DNA of 64,000 nt from Thermoactinomyces sp. DSM 45892 (GCF_900107305.1 NZ_FNPL01000015.1:1-64000), one strand, 5' to 3'; shown: positions 1 to 8,369, counted from the stretch's first letter. The notes: generated from the letters alone by a model not told the origin. Numbers and translations: made by a program.

Positions 1-118
1 CCGCTTAGTTGTATAAAAAAGCAACTGAATGCGGCCTAGCCGTAGTCTGTCTATTGGAACTGGATATTTCTGTTAGCAGATTTGCTCATCTCGAGCACTT
101 AAAAAGGAGTTGGCTATC

Positions 119-598
119 TTGAAAAGAAATTTGGTAAAGATGAAAAAATATATTTTAACGTTGACAGTTTCTGTTTCTGTTTTAGTTACTGGTCTAGGTA
201 CAAGCTTGCAAGCTTTTGCATCAGAAACCAATACCCCTATTGTCCAGAATGTAAAAACAAATCCAGAGGTACTCCAGGACGGAGTAACACAAAATGGTAT
301 AAGAGGTTACCTTGTCAAGTTGGCGGCGGAAGCTGTAGCGTTTGCTATTCGACATGGTGGGAGTGTAGTTGGAGAGTTGGTTAAGTTCTTAGACGGTCCA
401 GCAGCGAAGGCTTTCAAAAAGCATAGCGGTACAATTGCTGACAAAATTGATGATTTAGCCAATATCCCTGACGTGACTGCGGAAATTATTAAGACAAGGT
501 TGTACCAATTCTTAAAAGGTCCAATGAATATGAATGCCGGCACAGCAATGCAAATCGCAGATGCTATAAAGTGGGCTATCAATTTCTTTTTATTCTAA
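119..598 (+). CDS. Secreted helical protein of unknown function
   Basis: This is a protein of about 159 residues, of a family I do not recognise. It has a clear Sec signal peptide: a K/R-rich N-terminus, a hydrophobic core near residues 12-28, and a likely cleavage after an A-F-A type site. The mature part has no cysteine and is predicted helical, with an amphipathic stretch rich in Ala, Val and Gly and a very hydrophobic C-terminus ending N-F-F-L-F. I prefer the TTG at 119, which lies 9 bases after AAGGAG; the in-frame TTG at 110 abuts that SD. The next gene starts 20 bases downstream, so the two are probably co-transcribed. The shape suits a membrane-active or surface protein such as a small toxin, but this is inference only. 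Confidence 0.7.
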   Translation: MKRNLVKMKKYILTLTVSVSVLVTGLGTSLQAFASETNTPIVQNVKTNPEVLQDGVTQNGIRGYLVKLAAEAVAFAIRHGGSVVGELVKFLDGPAAKAFKKHSGTIADKIDDLANIPDVTAEIIKTRLYQFLKGPMNMNAGTAMQIADAIKWAINFFLF

Positions 599-618
599 TC
601 TAGTAAGAGGTGAAGTAG

Positions 619-1077
619 TTGAACGAATCTGAACGTCGACTAAAAGAACTGGAAGATGCCAAAGAAAAGTACGTCCTAGAGCCTGAAAGTGAATTAGAGC
701 TTTTAAAAGAAGAAGTGGCCCAATTACGAGAAATGGTTGAATTCTTATCCTTCTCGAAAGTAACAAATGAGAAGTACGCTTTTTGGGATTGGTGTGTCCA
801 ACATAACATTTTTGGAGATACGCGAACACGTTTGGGAATAGTCAAATCCGTTCTAACGAACAGACTTACAGGTCAAGAGACTTTAAAGAAAAACATTCCC
901 GGAGTGTCTATGGATGTTCTATACAGTCCCTCCCCTCCTTCCTATCAAGAAGCAAAGAAATTGCTCATGGAAGCAATTGACACACAAAATGAAGAAACGA
1001 TTGAAGAGCTTTTTCGAGCTTTGCATAATCAAGGTATATTCCAAGATCTGACCGCCTTGTACCCGCATAAGCTTTAA
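619..1077 (+). CDS. YhaI-like (DUF1878-type) cytoplasmic protein
   Basis: This is a 152-residue soluble protein with a TTG start 6-8 bases after AGAGGTGA. Residues 1-45 are rich in Glu, Lys and Leu and look like a coiled coil. The C-terminal half resembles Bacillus YhaI (DUF1878): an E-E-L-F-R-A-L-H-N-Q-G-I-F-Q-D-L segment recalls that family's conserved end. The family has no established biochemical role. It follows the secreted protein closely and is followed by a strong hairpin at 1159-1218, so the two plus-strand genes form one short unit. The family call rests on recalled similarity of the last 60 residues and is moderate at best. Confidence 0.6.
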   Translation: MNESERRLKELEDAKEKYVLEPESELELLKEEVAQLREMVEFLSFSKVTNEKYAFWDWCVQHNIFGDTRTRLGIVKSVLTNRLTGQETLKKNIPGVSMDVLYSPSPPSYQEAKKLLMEAIDTQNEETIEELFRALHNQGIFQDLTALYPHKL

Positions 1078-1158
1078 GCGATTGTCAGGCTTGAATACGA
1101 GGGATGATGAGTTCTCTAAATATGTAGAAAAAACCCTTCCAAGCAGCACCAAATAGCC

Positions 1159-1218
1159 AGCTAAAAATAAACCAGCAATCTTTTCTCGCGTGAGAAGGTT
1201 GCTGGTTTACTTTTAGCT
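1159..1218. terminator. Bidirectional terminator
   Basis: A long inverted repeat: AGCTAAAA pairs with TTTTAGCT at the ends, and AACCAGCAA with TTGCTGGTT inside. It closes the plus-strand unit ending at 1077 and the minus-strand MaoC-like gene, whose ancestral stop codon (1213-1215) lies inside the stem. Confidence 0.8.
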
Positions 1219-1599
1219 ATAAACAAACCCAAGTACTTCACCCTTCAATACTTCTTTGCCATGTTGATTCATACACACATACGTAGTAGAAACTTGATAT
1301 CATTGCTCCTGCTTCTCAATTCGGTGCATCGTTACCTCACATCGAATCGTGTCCCCTGTAAAAACAGGTCTGACAAATTTCATCGTAAAATCGCGCGCCA
1401 CCACATTAAAATCTCCACCGATTTTAGTCGGTAGAGTCGCTGTCAGGAAACCATGAACGACTACCCTACCATACTCATCAGGCACCATATGATGGTCTCC
1501 CTCATCCCCTGAGATAGCACTAAATTGTTGAACATCTTCTAACGTAAATGTCCGCTCATAACAAAAAACGGATCCAGCCTCTATATCCTCAATGATCAA
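1213..1599 (-). pseudogene. MaoC-like hydratase gene with in-frame TGA
   Basis: From TTG at 1599, 7 bases after AGGAGG, the frame encodes a MaoC/R-specific enoyl-CoA hydratase-like hotdog protein: an N-terminal F-T-L-E-D-V-Q-Q-F-S-A-I-S-G-D segment, then the V-H-G-F-L-T-A active-site helix. TGA at 1300-1302 (codon 100) interrupts it. The same frame then continues without a break for 28 codons, including N-Q-H-G-K-E-V-L-K-G-E-V, the typical last strand of MaoC proteins, to a TAA at 1213. Without the TGA the protein would be 128 residues, normal for single-hotdog members. It is therefore either a recent nonsense mutant, possibly TGG to TGA, or a sequencing error. The remaining 99-residue product would lack the last beta strands. 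Confidence 0.75.
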
Positions 1600-1623
1600 T
1601 ATTCTCCCTCCTACATGCTTCAC

Positions 1624-1657
1624 CAAAACAAGAAAGCTAGGAAGCACCCCCCTAGCT
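1624..1657 (-). terminator. Terminator of the micro-ORF unit
   Basis: On the minus strand AGCTAGG and CCTAGCT enclose a 9-base loop and are followed by TTCTTGTTTTG, a normal intrinsic terminator. It lies between the 11-codon ORF and the MaoC-like gene, so the two micro-ORFs have their own transcript end. Confidence 0.65.
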
Positions 1658-1695
1658 ATAAAATGGTCACTTGTTATGCAGTTGTCTGTTCATCA

Positions 1696-1731
1696 TTAGC
1701 ACTCTGTTGGTGGATCTGCAAACAAATACAT
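1696..1731 (-). CDS. Micro-ORF 2, 11-residue peptide
   Basis: The ORF encodes MYLFADPPTEC from an ATG 8 bases after AAAGGGG. It could be extended upstream to ATG at 1776 (26 residues), but that start lacks a close SD. It shares the pattern M-Y-x-x-A-(D/E)-P-P with the upstream micro-ORF at 1826-1870. The first 24 bases of the two ORFs match at roughly three quarters of positions, which suggests duplication. A terminator follows at 1624-1657. Function is unknown. It could be a signalling or leader peptide, or a modified-peptide precursor; consecutive prolines followed by Thr are known to slow ribosomes. Expression is unproven. Confidence 0.45.
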   Translation of the reverse strand: MYLFADPPTEC

Positions 1732-1825
1732 CGCGAATTCCCCTTTCATCGTTCTTCCAGTACCAAAGTTCGACATATATAGACAATATTCCTTCTATTA
1801 TAGATAGAAAATATTTATTAAACGA

Positions 1826-1870
1826 TTATTTTGTATAATCGAAGTCTGGTGGCTCTGCTATACGATACAT
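1826..1870 (-). CDS. Micro-ORF 1, 14-residue peptide
   Basis: The ORF encodes MYRIAEPPDFDYTK from an ATG 8 bases after a perfect AAGGAGG. It is the first of two similar micro-ORFs on the minus strand, divergent from the lanthipeptide operon that starts at 2314. The P-P-D tripeptide is a well-known strong EF-P-dependent pause motif, so a role as a regulatory arrest peptide is possible. A secreted or processed signal is an alternative, although there is no signal sequence. The strong SD, the paralogous partner and the downstream terminator are the reasons for listing it. I do not recognise the peptide. Confidence 0.5.
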   Translation of the reverse strand: MYRIAEPPDFDYTK

Positions 1871-2222
1871 ATTTTCTTCCTCCTTAACACCTTATTATCC
1901 TCATCAAGCACTACTATTCGACATTAACTGACAATGTTCCTTCAATGTGTATAAAAATATTTACTAATCAACTAAATCACATCCGATACTGGATATAAAA
2001 ATGATCTGATTGGTCTTTACATACGGATTATATATTTTTTTATTAATTGATATTTCTACCATATTATCATGCGTTTTTTTATTCAAAGATGATTCAAATA
2101 AATAGAGAAAACCCTTTGTTTATCACGTCTTTCGCTAATCAATCAACAAGTGTATCCATTTATTATTTTCTATGATGAACAAATAAAATAATTGCAGGAA
2201 CATATAAATTATAAAATTTTTA

Positions 2223-2252
2223 TTGCATTTCTTAAATAAATACTATTATACT
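2223..2252 (+). promoter_or_regulatory. Putative SigA promoter of lanthipeptide operon
   Basis: TTGCAT (2223-2228) and TATACT (2247-2252) are separated by 18 bases, about 60 bases before the first precursor gene. The rest of 1871-2313 is very AT-rich and I see no further gene in it. Confidence 0.45.
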
Positions 2253-2313
2253 GTAGTTGCAATCAACCCTCCTTTAGGTCGGTTGCATAAATTTAAATTA
2301 AGGGGATGTTATA

Positions 2314-2538
2314 ATGTCACGCCAAGATGCAAAGAAAACGATTCAAATGTATGACCCAGCAGGTCAAAAGAATGTTGAAATTTCGAGAGTGGAATTAGAG
2401 CGTGTTAGCGGTGGAAATGGTGCAAACGAAGAAATCACCACACTTATCACAACAATGGTTTGTAAAGCTATTGAAGTTACAGTAAATGATGGCTGTGGGA
2501 TGAAAAGCTCTCTAGCAACCCCATGCAAAAGATGCTAA
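2314..2538 (+). CDS. lanA1: Class II lanthipeptide precursor 1
   Basis: This is a 74-residue precursor. Residues 1-34 form an acidic leader ending V-E-L-E-R-V-S-G-G, a double-glycine site for the C39 protease of LanT. The core (residues 35-74) has four cysteines and eight or more Ser/Thr that LanM could dehydrate. The last 14 residues, CGMKSSLATPCKRC, are identical in the second precursor. The T-x-C-K-x-C ending recalls bovicin HJ50-type lantibiotics only loosely. The SD TTAAGGGG lies 7 bases before the ATG. It is the first gene of the operon lanA1-lanA2-lanM-lanT. The ring pattern cannot be deduced from sequence alone. Confidence 0.9.
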   Translation: MSRQDAKKTIQMYDPAGQKNVEISRVELERVSGGNGANEEITTLITTMVCKAIEVTVNDGCGMKSSLATPCKRC

Positions 2539-2595
2539 TAAGCTCTATCGGCAAAACCAAAAGTGATATCAATATCAAATTCATGAGGAGGAATT

Positions 2596-2808
2596 ATGAT
2601 GTCTCGTAATTATTTCAAAGAAGAAATTAAATATTTTGCAGTAGGACAGAGAGATGTGGAAGTTTCACGAGAGGAATTAGAACGTGTTAGTGGCGGAAAT
2701 GGCTCAACTGATGATTTTACAAGTTTAGTATGCGATTGGGCTCGGGCTACAATCTATGAACATTGTGGAATGAAAAGTTCTCTTGCAACTCCATGCAAAA
2801 GATGCTAG
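2596..2808 (+). CDS. lanA2: Class II lanthipeptide precursor 2
   Basis: This is a 70-residue paralogue of the previous gene. Its leader ends E-E-L-E-R-V-S-G-G (cleavage after residue 34), and its 36-residue core holds four cysteines at similar spacing. It keeps the CGMKSSLATPCKRC ending but differs in the N-terminal half of the core (F-T-S-L-V-C-D-W-A-R-A-T). The SD GAGGAGG precedes two adjacent ATGs (2596 and 2599); either may start translation. The DNA around both stop codons is nearly identical, which points to a tandem duplication. The pair could be a two-component lantibiotic or two variants of one compound. The shared tail with divergent N-terminal halves favours variants. Confidence 0.9.
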   Translation: MMSRNYFKEEIKYFAVGQRDVEVSREELERVSGGNGSTDDFTSLVCDWARATIYEHCGMKSSLATPCKRC

Positions 2809-2844
2809 TAAGCTCCATTAGATAAAATCAAAAACGCTACCAAA

Positions 2845-2878
2845 ACGATAGCATATTGAAAATTCAATATGCTATCGT
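2845..2878 (+). promoter_or_regulatory. Attenuating hairpin between precursors and lanM
   Basis: This is a perfect 16-bp stem with a 2-base loop (ACGATAGCATATTGAA, AA, then its complement), 36 bases after lanA2 and 34 bases before lanM. It lacks a long U-tract, so it is more likely a partial terminator or a 3' stabiliser that raises precursor mRNA over lanM mRNA, as in other lantibiotic operons. Confidence 0.7.
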
Positions 2879-2911
2879 ACTTCTACTAAACTCACACATC
2901 TGCGAGGAAAT

Positions 2912-5900
2912 ATGATGAATACTAACTTTCGGACACAATTATATAGGTCTCTTATATTAAAAGAACGAATCGATCATCTACCCAATCTCGGACAAAGAAA
3001 GGTGGATTCGATTGATGCAGAAAAAGTGATTCATGATTGGAAGAATGTATCTTTCTTAGACGAAAAGACATTGGAAAAGAGATTAGCCGCTACAAATCTG
3101 GATATGCAAAGATTTGAGAGTGTGTTGCACGAAATGAGTAATGATCATTGGGTAAATGAAATGGAAACCTTGGATCATTCGAAATTCCCGTGGATGGATT
3201 GGTTGGATGAGGCGCTTCAATTAAATCGAATGACACCTATTCCAGAGGATATTGAAATAGGGCTTCAATTCACAGTTCGCCCGTTTGTACTATGGGCAAA
3301 GAAGAGATTAACTGATTATTTCGGGCAAATTTCAGAAGTCGATCCATACATACAAGTTCATACGGTTTTAGATTCGATCTTAGGTAATTTGGTAGATGGG
3401 CTAAACATAATAGCGGGAAGAACCTTCGTTCTAGAACTACACATTGAGAGAGAGATGGAGCAGTTAGAAGGAGATACTCCAGAAGCACGCTTTCATTCAT
3501 TCATACAGAAAAAAATAATGAATCCCGATCATCTTGAATTTATATACAGTGAGTACCCAACCCTTGCTCGTCTTCTCATGATCCGAACCAATTATTTTAT
3601 GGAAGCGATCATAGAGGCGATTACAAGATATCTCAACGACCGAAAACAAATTCTACAAGAATTTAACATACAAGATAAACCTCTCACCGCGATTTCAGCA
3701 GGAATGGGAGATTCACATCAAAGGTGTAGAACGGTAATGCACTTTCAGTTTGAATCGGAGCAGGTGATTTATAAACCAAAAGATCTCACCGTATCGAATC
3801 ATTTCCATCAGGTACTTGATTGGTTAAATGAACGTGGTTTCACCCCTCCTTTATCGAGTTATAAAGTTCTAAATAAGAACCACTATGCGTGGGAAGAAGT
3901 TGTCACTCAAAAAGGGTGCTCCTCTACAGAAGAAGTTCAACGCTTTTATACTCGATTCGGCGGTTTATTAGCAGTTGTCTATTCGCTATACGGCATCGAC
4001 TTCCATTATGAAAATATGATTGCAAATGGAGAGAATCCGATCTTAATAGATTTGGAGACCCTCTTTCATAACTCTCCCTCTCCAAACGTAGCAGAGGAAA
4101 TGCTTGCACAAGTAAAAGCAAATGATAGATTAGCAAATTCAGTGCTGAAGACTGCCCTACTTCCTCTATTCCATTTTAGTGATAAGGATGGAAAAGGGAT
4201 TGATGTTAGTGGCTTAGGAGGAAGAGAACAAGAATACCCCACTCCCATTTTGCAGGTAGAAGAATACGGAACAGATCAGATGCGCTATGTTCGAAAAAAT
4301 GCCGTTTTACGATTAAGTGGGAATTTGCCACGCTTACATGATCAGTTAATCGATATCAAGCCTTATGTTGAATATATAGTGAGTGGTTTTAAACAAGCCT
4401 GTCAACTCATACAGGTACATCAAGTCGAACTACTTAGTGATAAGGGACCGATTGCCTCCTTTAAGCAGGATACGGTTCGAATCGTGTTACGTAATACACA
4501 GTTTTATGCCGACTTCTTATTAGAAACCCAACACCCTGATTATCTCGAAGATTCCTTAGAACGTGAAAAGTTATTAGATCGACTCTGGTTTACTCAAGTG
4601 CATGATAAAGCCATCCCTTACGAGATTGAAGATTTATTAGAAGGAGATATTCCTCTATTTACAGCGATGGTTGATGATACAGATCTTTATAGCAGTACAG
4701 GTAAGATCATCCCTAACTTCTTCAAAGAATCTAGCTATCAGAGGGTGGTAAGACGAATAAAGAGCTTAACCCCTGATGAGATAGAAAGGCAAGCAAGTTA
4801 CATTACCGCGTCCATTCTTGGTGGGATTGAATCTAAAACTCACCTGCAAATCAAACAATATGATTTTACTCCTGATCCTATAAAGCATACGAATTTACCC
4901 GTCCAATCCTTTGTCGAAGAAGCGGAGAAAATCGGATCCTATTTTTCAAAAAAAGCAATTCATGGAGATAAAAATGATGTAACGTGGATAGGTCTAGCAC
5001 CAACTGCCAACAATTTGTGGACGATCGCCCCTATGGATTTTGGTTTGTACAATGGGGTTTGTGGAATGGCGTTGTTCTACAGCTACTTAGATCAAATATG
5101 TAAAAACAGGGAGTTTGGAAACCTAGCCAAGGCAGCATTACAGACTGCATGTAACGCGGGTCCACTCATACAAGATACAAATGCATTTGTTGGACAATCA
5201 TCGATTCTTTATACTCTATCTCACATGACTGCTCTCTATGGAGAAAAAGAAGAATGGATGTCTTCTATGAAAGAGTTGCTTCCAAACGTAGAGCAGAAGA
5301 TAGAGAAAGATCAACATTTTGATCTCATCTACGGTGGCGCGGGGATTATTCATGTGCTATTAAATATGGCTGAGCAGTTTAATTGGGAACACCCTTTGCT
5401 CATCGCCCAAAAGATTGGTCATCACTTAATCAAACATGCTATTCAAACTGATAATGGGGTTGCATGGCATACTGGCAAAGATAAGGCTTTACTTGGTGGC
5501 TTCTCTCATGGAACTAGTGGAATTGCTTGGTCACTTCTTCGACTTGCCAATGTTTCGGGTCATGATAAATATCGCGAATGGGGTTTAAAAGCCCTTCATT
5601 ATGATCGTTCCTTATATGATGAGTCGACGAAAAATTGGCGGGATATTCGCCATGAAAAAGGATCATCTTCGCCAGTACAATGGTGCCACGGTGCTCCGGG
5701 GGTTGGTTTAGGTCGTGTTCTCTGCCTCCCTTATCTGCCAGCAGATCCATATATACTCGACGAAATTGCTACATCTGTAGAAACAACGAGTCAAGAGGGA
5801 ATCGGCTTTTCTCACTCTCTCTGCCACGGTGACTTAGGGAATGCTGATCTCCTACTGATGGCCGGAATATCACTCAAGCGAGAAGACTGGATCAAATCGG

Positions 5901-6091
5901 CCCAATCGATCGGACACAATGTCATTCAAACACAGAAAGAACTTGGGAAGTATCTCACAGGTGTCTCCCATTTCTTAGAAACACCTAGTCTATTTCTAGG
6001 GCTATCCGGGATCGGATACCAATTACTGAGATTAGCATATCCGGATCAAGTTCCGTCTGTAGTATCTCTGCAATCTCCATTTATTAAGTAA
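2912..6091 (+). CDS. lanM: Class II lanthipeptide synthetase LanM
   Basis: This is a bifunctional enzyme of 1059 residues, normal for LanM. It dehydrates Ser/Thr of the precursor core through phosphorylation and elimination, then cyclises Cys onto the dehydro residues. The N-terminal dehydratase (DUF4135) shows a Y-K-P-K motif and the kinase-like G-I-D-F-H-Y-E-N-M-I followed by I-L-I-D-L-E-T-L. The C-terminal LanC domain has His866 in F-S-H-G-T-S-G and the three zinc ligands Cys925 (W-C-H-G-A-P-G), Cys971 and His972 (L-C-H-G-D-L-G), all intact. The SD GCGAGGAAA precedes ATG ATG. It is the single modification enzyme for the two precursors upstream and should act in the cytoplasm with LanT. Confidence 0.96.
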   Translation: MMNTNFRTQLYRSLILKERIDHLPNLGQRKVDSIDAEKVIHDWKNVSFLDEKTLEKRLAATNLDMQRFESVLHEMSNDHWVNEMETLDHSKFPWMDWLDEALQLNRMTPIPEDIEIGLQFTVRPFVLWAKKRLTDYFGQISEVDPYIQVHTVLDSILGNLVDGLNIIAGRTFVLELHIEREMEQLEGDTPEARFHSFIQKKIMNPDHLEFIYSEYPTLARLLMIRTNYFMEAIIEAITRYLNDRKQILQEFNIQDKPLTAISAGMGDSHQRCRTVMHFQFESEQVIYKPKDLTVSNHFHQVLDWLNERGFTPPLSSYKVLNKNHYAWEEVVTQKGCSSTEEVQRFYTRFGGLLAVVYSLYGIDFHYENMIANGENPILIDLETLFHNSPSPNVAEEMLAQVKANDRLANSVLKTALLPLFHFSDKDGKGIDVSGLGGREQEYPTPILQVEEYGTDQMRYVRKNAVLRLSGNLPRLHDQLIDIKPYVEYIVSGFKQACQLIQVHQVELLSDKGPIASFKQDTVRIVLRNTQFYADFLLETQHPDYLEDSLEREKLLDRLWFTQVHDKAIPYEIEDLLEGDIPLFTAMVDDTDLYSSTGKIIPNFFKESSYQRVVRRIKSLTPDEIERQASYITASILGGIESKTHLQIKQYDFTPDPIKHTNLPVQSFVEEAEKIGSYFSKKAIHGDKNDVTWIGLAPTANNLWTIAPMDFGLYNGVCGMALFYSYLDQICKNREFGNLAKAALQTACNAGPLIQDTNAFVGQSSILYTLSHMTALYGEKEEWMSSMKELLPNVEQKIEKDQHFDLIYGGAGIIHVLLNMAEQFNWEHPLLIAQKIGHHLIKHAIQTDNGVAWHTGKDKALLGGFSHGTSGIAWSLLRLANVSGHDKYREWGLKALHYDRSLYDESTKNWRDIRHEKGSSSPVQWCHGAPGVGLGRVLCLPYLPADPYILDEIATSVETTSQEGIGFSHSLCHGDLGNADLLLMAGISLKREDWIKSAQSIGHNVIQTQKELGKYLTGVSHFLETPSLFLGLSGIGYQLLRLAYPDQVPSVVSLQSPFIK

Positions 6092-6192
6092 AAAGCTAAA
6101 GTAGAGTAGGCATCTGGATACCGTGTATGCCTACTCTACTTGTTAAATCTAGTAGCAGACCCTTTAACATTTAGGGGAAGGAGGAACCCATC

Positions 6193-8322
6193 ATGTCAAA
6201 GCGGGTGAAGTTTATCGAACAGATGGAGCATAGTGAATGTGGTTTGGCTTCGATGGCTATGCTCTTAAACTACTACGGTCATGAGATTACATTAACGGAA
6301 ATGAGAGAGCGCTATGGCGTCTCAAAAAGAGGGAGTTCCCTTGCCGACTTGTTAGATATAGGAAATGACTTTCATCTAAAGTGTAGTGTCTATAAAGGTA
6401 GCATAAAGGACCTGTCATACTCGTTACCAGTCATTCTGCATTGGAAAGGGCAACACTATGTAGTATTAGAACGTCTAGGAAAGAGAAACGCCACCATCAT
6501 CGATCCCGATAATGGACGTCATAAGGTCCCACTATCGGAAGTAGAACAGCATTATTCTGGCTATATTTTTGTAGCAGAACCGAGTGAAGGATTTGAAATA
6601 AGGCATCAGAAGTCAAAATGGAGCTTTTTTCTCCGTTTTATACAAGATCAATCGAAGTTAATAACAAGCCTCATTGTTTTTTCGTTCTTACTACAGGGAT
6701 TAGGCTTTTTAATCCCTCAATTAACACAATGGATCACAGATCAAGTCATTATCCCCAGTAACAAGGAATACCTCACCATACTGGGAATCGGGGTTCTAGG
6801 CTTATTCTTATTTCATCAGATCTTCTCCTATTTGCGGAGTTTCTTCATCGTGAAATTGCAAACAAACATGGACTATGCGCTAATGTCCACTTTTATTAGC
6901 CGATTGTTTCACCTTCCGTTTCCGTTTTTTGAAAGTCGAAAAAGTGGCGAACTCGTTTTCCGAGCAAATTCGAATGTACACATAAGACAAATCTTATCAA
7001 TTAAAGTGATTTCTATTGTAATTGACAGCATTTTAGTTATTTCGTATGCTTGTCTACTCCTTTATCAAGAGTGGCGTCTAGGACTTATTATTATATTATT
7101 AAGCTCACTTTTATTTGTCGTTCTCAGCTTGAGTACACGGCTGACGCGAAAGTTAACAGACCAACAAATTTCCGCTAATACCAAAACACAAGCTTACCTA
7201 ACAGAAAATATTTTTGGCATCTGCGATGTAAAGGTGTTAGGTGCGGAAGAAAAAGTATTTCATGTGTGGCAGGGTTTATTTAGGAATCAGTTAGAAACAA
7301 ATAAAAAATATGGTCTGTTGTCAGCTGTATTTGACACCATTAGTGGCGGGATTCAGTTTATCACACCCTTGTTTATCCTTTGGGTAGGAGCTGGATTTGT
7401 ACTCGATGGTAATCTCACACTCGGGCAACTTCTAGGAATCAGTGCTTTATCAACTGCCTTTATGATTCCATTTACCTCTCTTGGTTCAACCTATTCACAG
7501 TTTCTTGTACTTGGCTCCTATATTCGCCGTCTACGAGATGTGATGGAAAGTACACCAGAAGGAACTGGCGGGAGAGATGACTTCCAATTACTCGGGGGAA
7601 TTGAACTAAAAAATGTATCCTTTCGGTATAGTTACTTCGGTGAAAATGTGCTGTCCTCGATCAATCTTACGATTCGTCCAGGTGAAAAAATCGCAATTGT
7701 GGGTGAATCAGGCTCAGGTAAAAGTACATTAGCAAAAGTTTTATTAGGGTTGTACAAGCCGCAAGAAGGTAATATCCTTTTTGATGGTACACCTCTACAA
7801 GAAATAAACTTACAAACCTTACGCCGACAAATAGGGGTTATTTTACAAGAAACCCGTTTGTTCCATGGAACCATTCAAGAGAATATCTCACTTCTGGATG
7901 ATCAAGTGCCGATGGAGCAGATTATCCATGCAACGAAAAGAGCAGATATCTATACAGATATTATAGAGCAGATGATGGGCTTTCAGACCATGGTCTCAGA
8001 GGGGGGCGGTAATTTTTCGGGTGGACAAAGACAACGTTTACTACTCGCGCGCTCTCTAGTTCATCAGCCTAGAATGCTCGTTCTCGATGAAGCTACGTCC
8101 GCCCTCGATACCATACGTGAATCAAATATCCAGCACAGCTTATCGAAACTCAAATGTACCCAAGTCATTATTGCTCACCGCCTAAGCACTGTACGAAATT
8201 GTGATCGCATCGTTGTTATGCACAAGGGACAAATCACCGAAATGGGGACGCATGAGGAACTGCTAAAGAATAAAGGGGGTTATTATCAACTTTGTAGAAA
8301 TCAGGAAAATATTCAATCTTAA
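6193..8322 (+). CDS. lanT: Lanthipeptide protease/ABC exporter LanT
   Basis: This 709-residue peptidase-containing ABC transporter removes the leader after the double glycine and exports the product. The N-terminal C39 peptidase has Cys16 (S-E-C-G-L-A), His88 (Q-H-Y-V-V-L) and Asp104 (I-D-P-D). A six-helix membrane domain follows at about residues 155-430. The nucleotide-binding domain has Walker A G-E-S-G-S-G-K-S-T near residue 505, the signature F-S-G-G-Q-R-Q-R, and Walker B M-L-V-L-D-E-A-T-S-A-L-D. All key residues are present, so one protein can process both precursors. The start follows GGGGAAGGAGG. It is the last gene of the operon; no lanFEG immunity genes, lanP or two-component regulator lie beside it. 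Confidence 0.95.
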   Translation: MSKRVKFIEQMEHSECGLASMAMLLNYYGHEITLTEMRERYGVSKRGSSLADLLDIGNDFHLKCSVYKGSIKDLSYSLPVILHWKGQHYVVLERLGKRNATIIDPDNGRHKVPLSEVEQHYSGYIFVAEPSEGFEIRHQKSKWSFFLRFIQDQSKLITSLIVFSFLLQGLGFLIPQLTQWITDQVIIPSNKEYLTILGIGVLGLFLFHQIFSYLRSFFIVKLQTNMDYALMSTFISRLFHLPFPFFESRKSGELVFRANSNVHIRQILSIKVISIVIDSILVISYACLLLYQEWRLGLIIILLSSLLFVVLSLSTRLTRKLTDQQISANTKTQAYLTENIFGICDVKVLGAEEKVFHVWQGLFRNQLETNKKYGLLSAVFDTISGGIQFITPLFILWVGAGFVLDGNLTLGQLLGISALSTAFMIPFTSLGSTYSQFLVLGSYIRRLRDVMESTPEGTGGRDDFQLLGGIELKNVSFRYSYFGENVLSSINLTIRPGEKIAIVGESGSGKSTLAKVLLGLYKPQEGNILFDGTPLQEINLQTLRRQIGVILQETRLFHGTIQENISLLDDQVPMEQIIHATKRADIYTDIIEQMMGFQTMVSEGGGNFSGGQRQRLLLARSLVHQPRMLVLDEATSALDTIRESNIQHSLSKLKCTQVIIAHRLSTVRNCDRIVVMHKGQITEMGTHEELLKNKGGYYQLCRNQENIQS

Positions 8323-8333
8323 CTAACATAAAA

Positions 8334-8363
8334 AAGCAGACCTTACGTTAAAAGGGTCTGCTT
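8334..8363. terminator. Bidirectional terminator, lanT/yebC
   Basis: AAGCAGACC and GGTCTGCTT flank a short loop between the convergent lanT and yebC genes. A-rich sequence on one side and T-rich on the other allow use in both directions. Confidence 0.8.
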
Positions 8364-8369
8364 CTACTA

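Noticed and set aside
1-60. Imperfect hairpin at the left edge (CCGC...AGTTG / CAACT...GCGG)
   Set aside because: The pairing is interrupted and has no T-run; the upstream context is outside the window, so it cannot be judged.
590-1152. Several minus-strand ORFs of 77-81 codons opposite the YhaI-like gene
   Set aside because: They have no SD, overlap each other and lie fully opposite a better-supported gene.
1300-1302. TGA in the MaoC-like gene as a selenocysteine codon
   Set aside because: No selenocysteine is known in this family and no insertion-element hairpin is apparent; a nonsense change is simpler.
2911-2911. Reading the hairpin before lanM as a full terminator that ends the operon
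   Set aside because: There is no U-tract, and lanM and lanT have no visible promoter of their own downstream of it.
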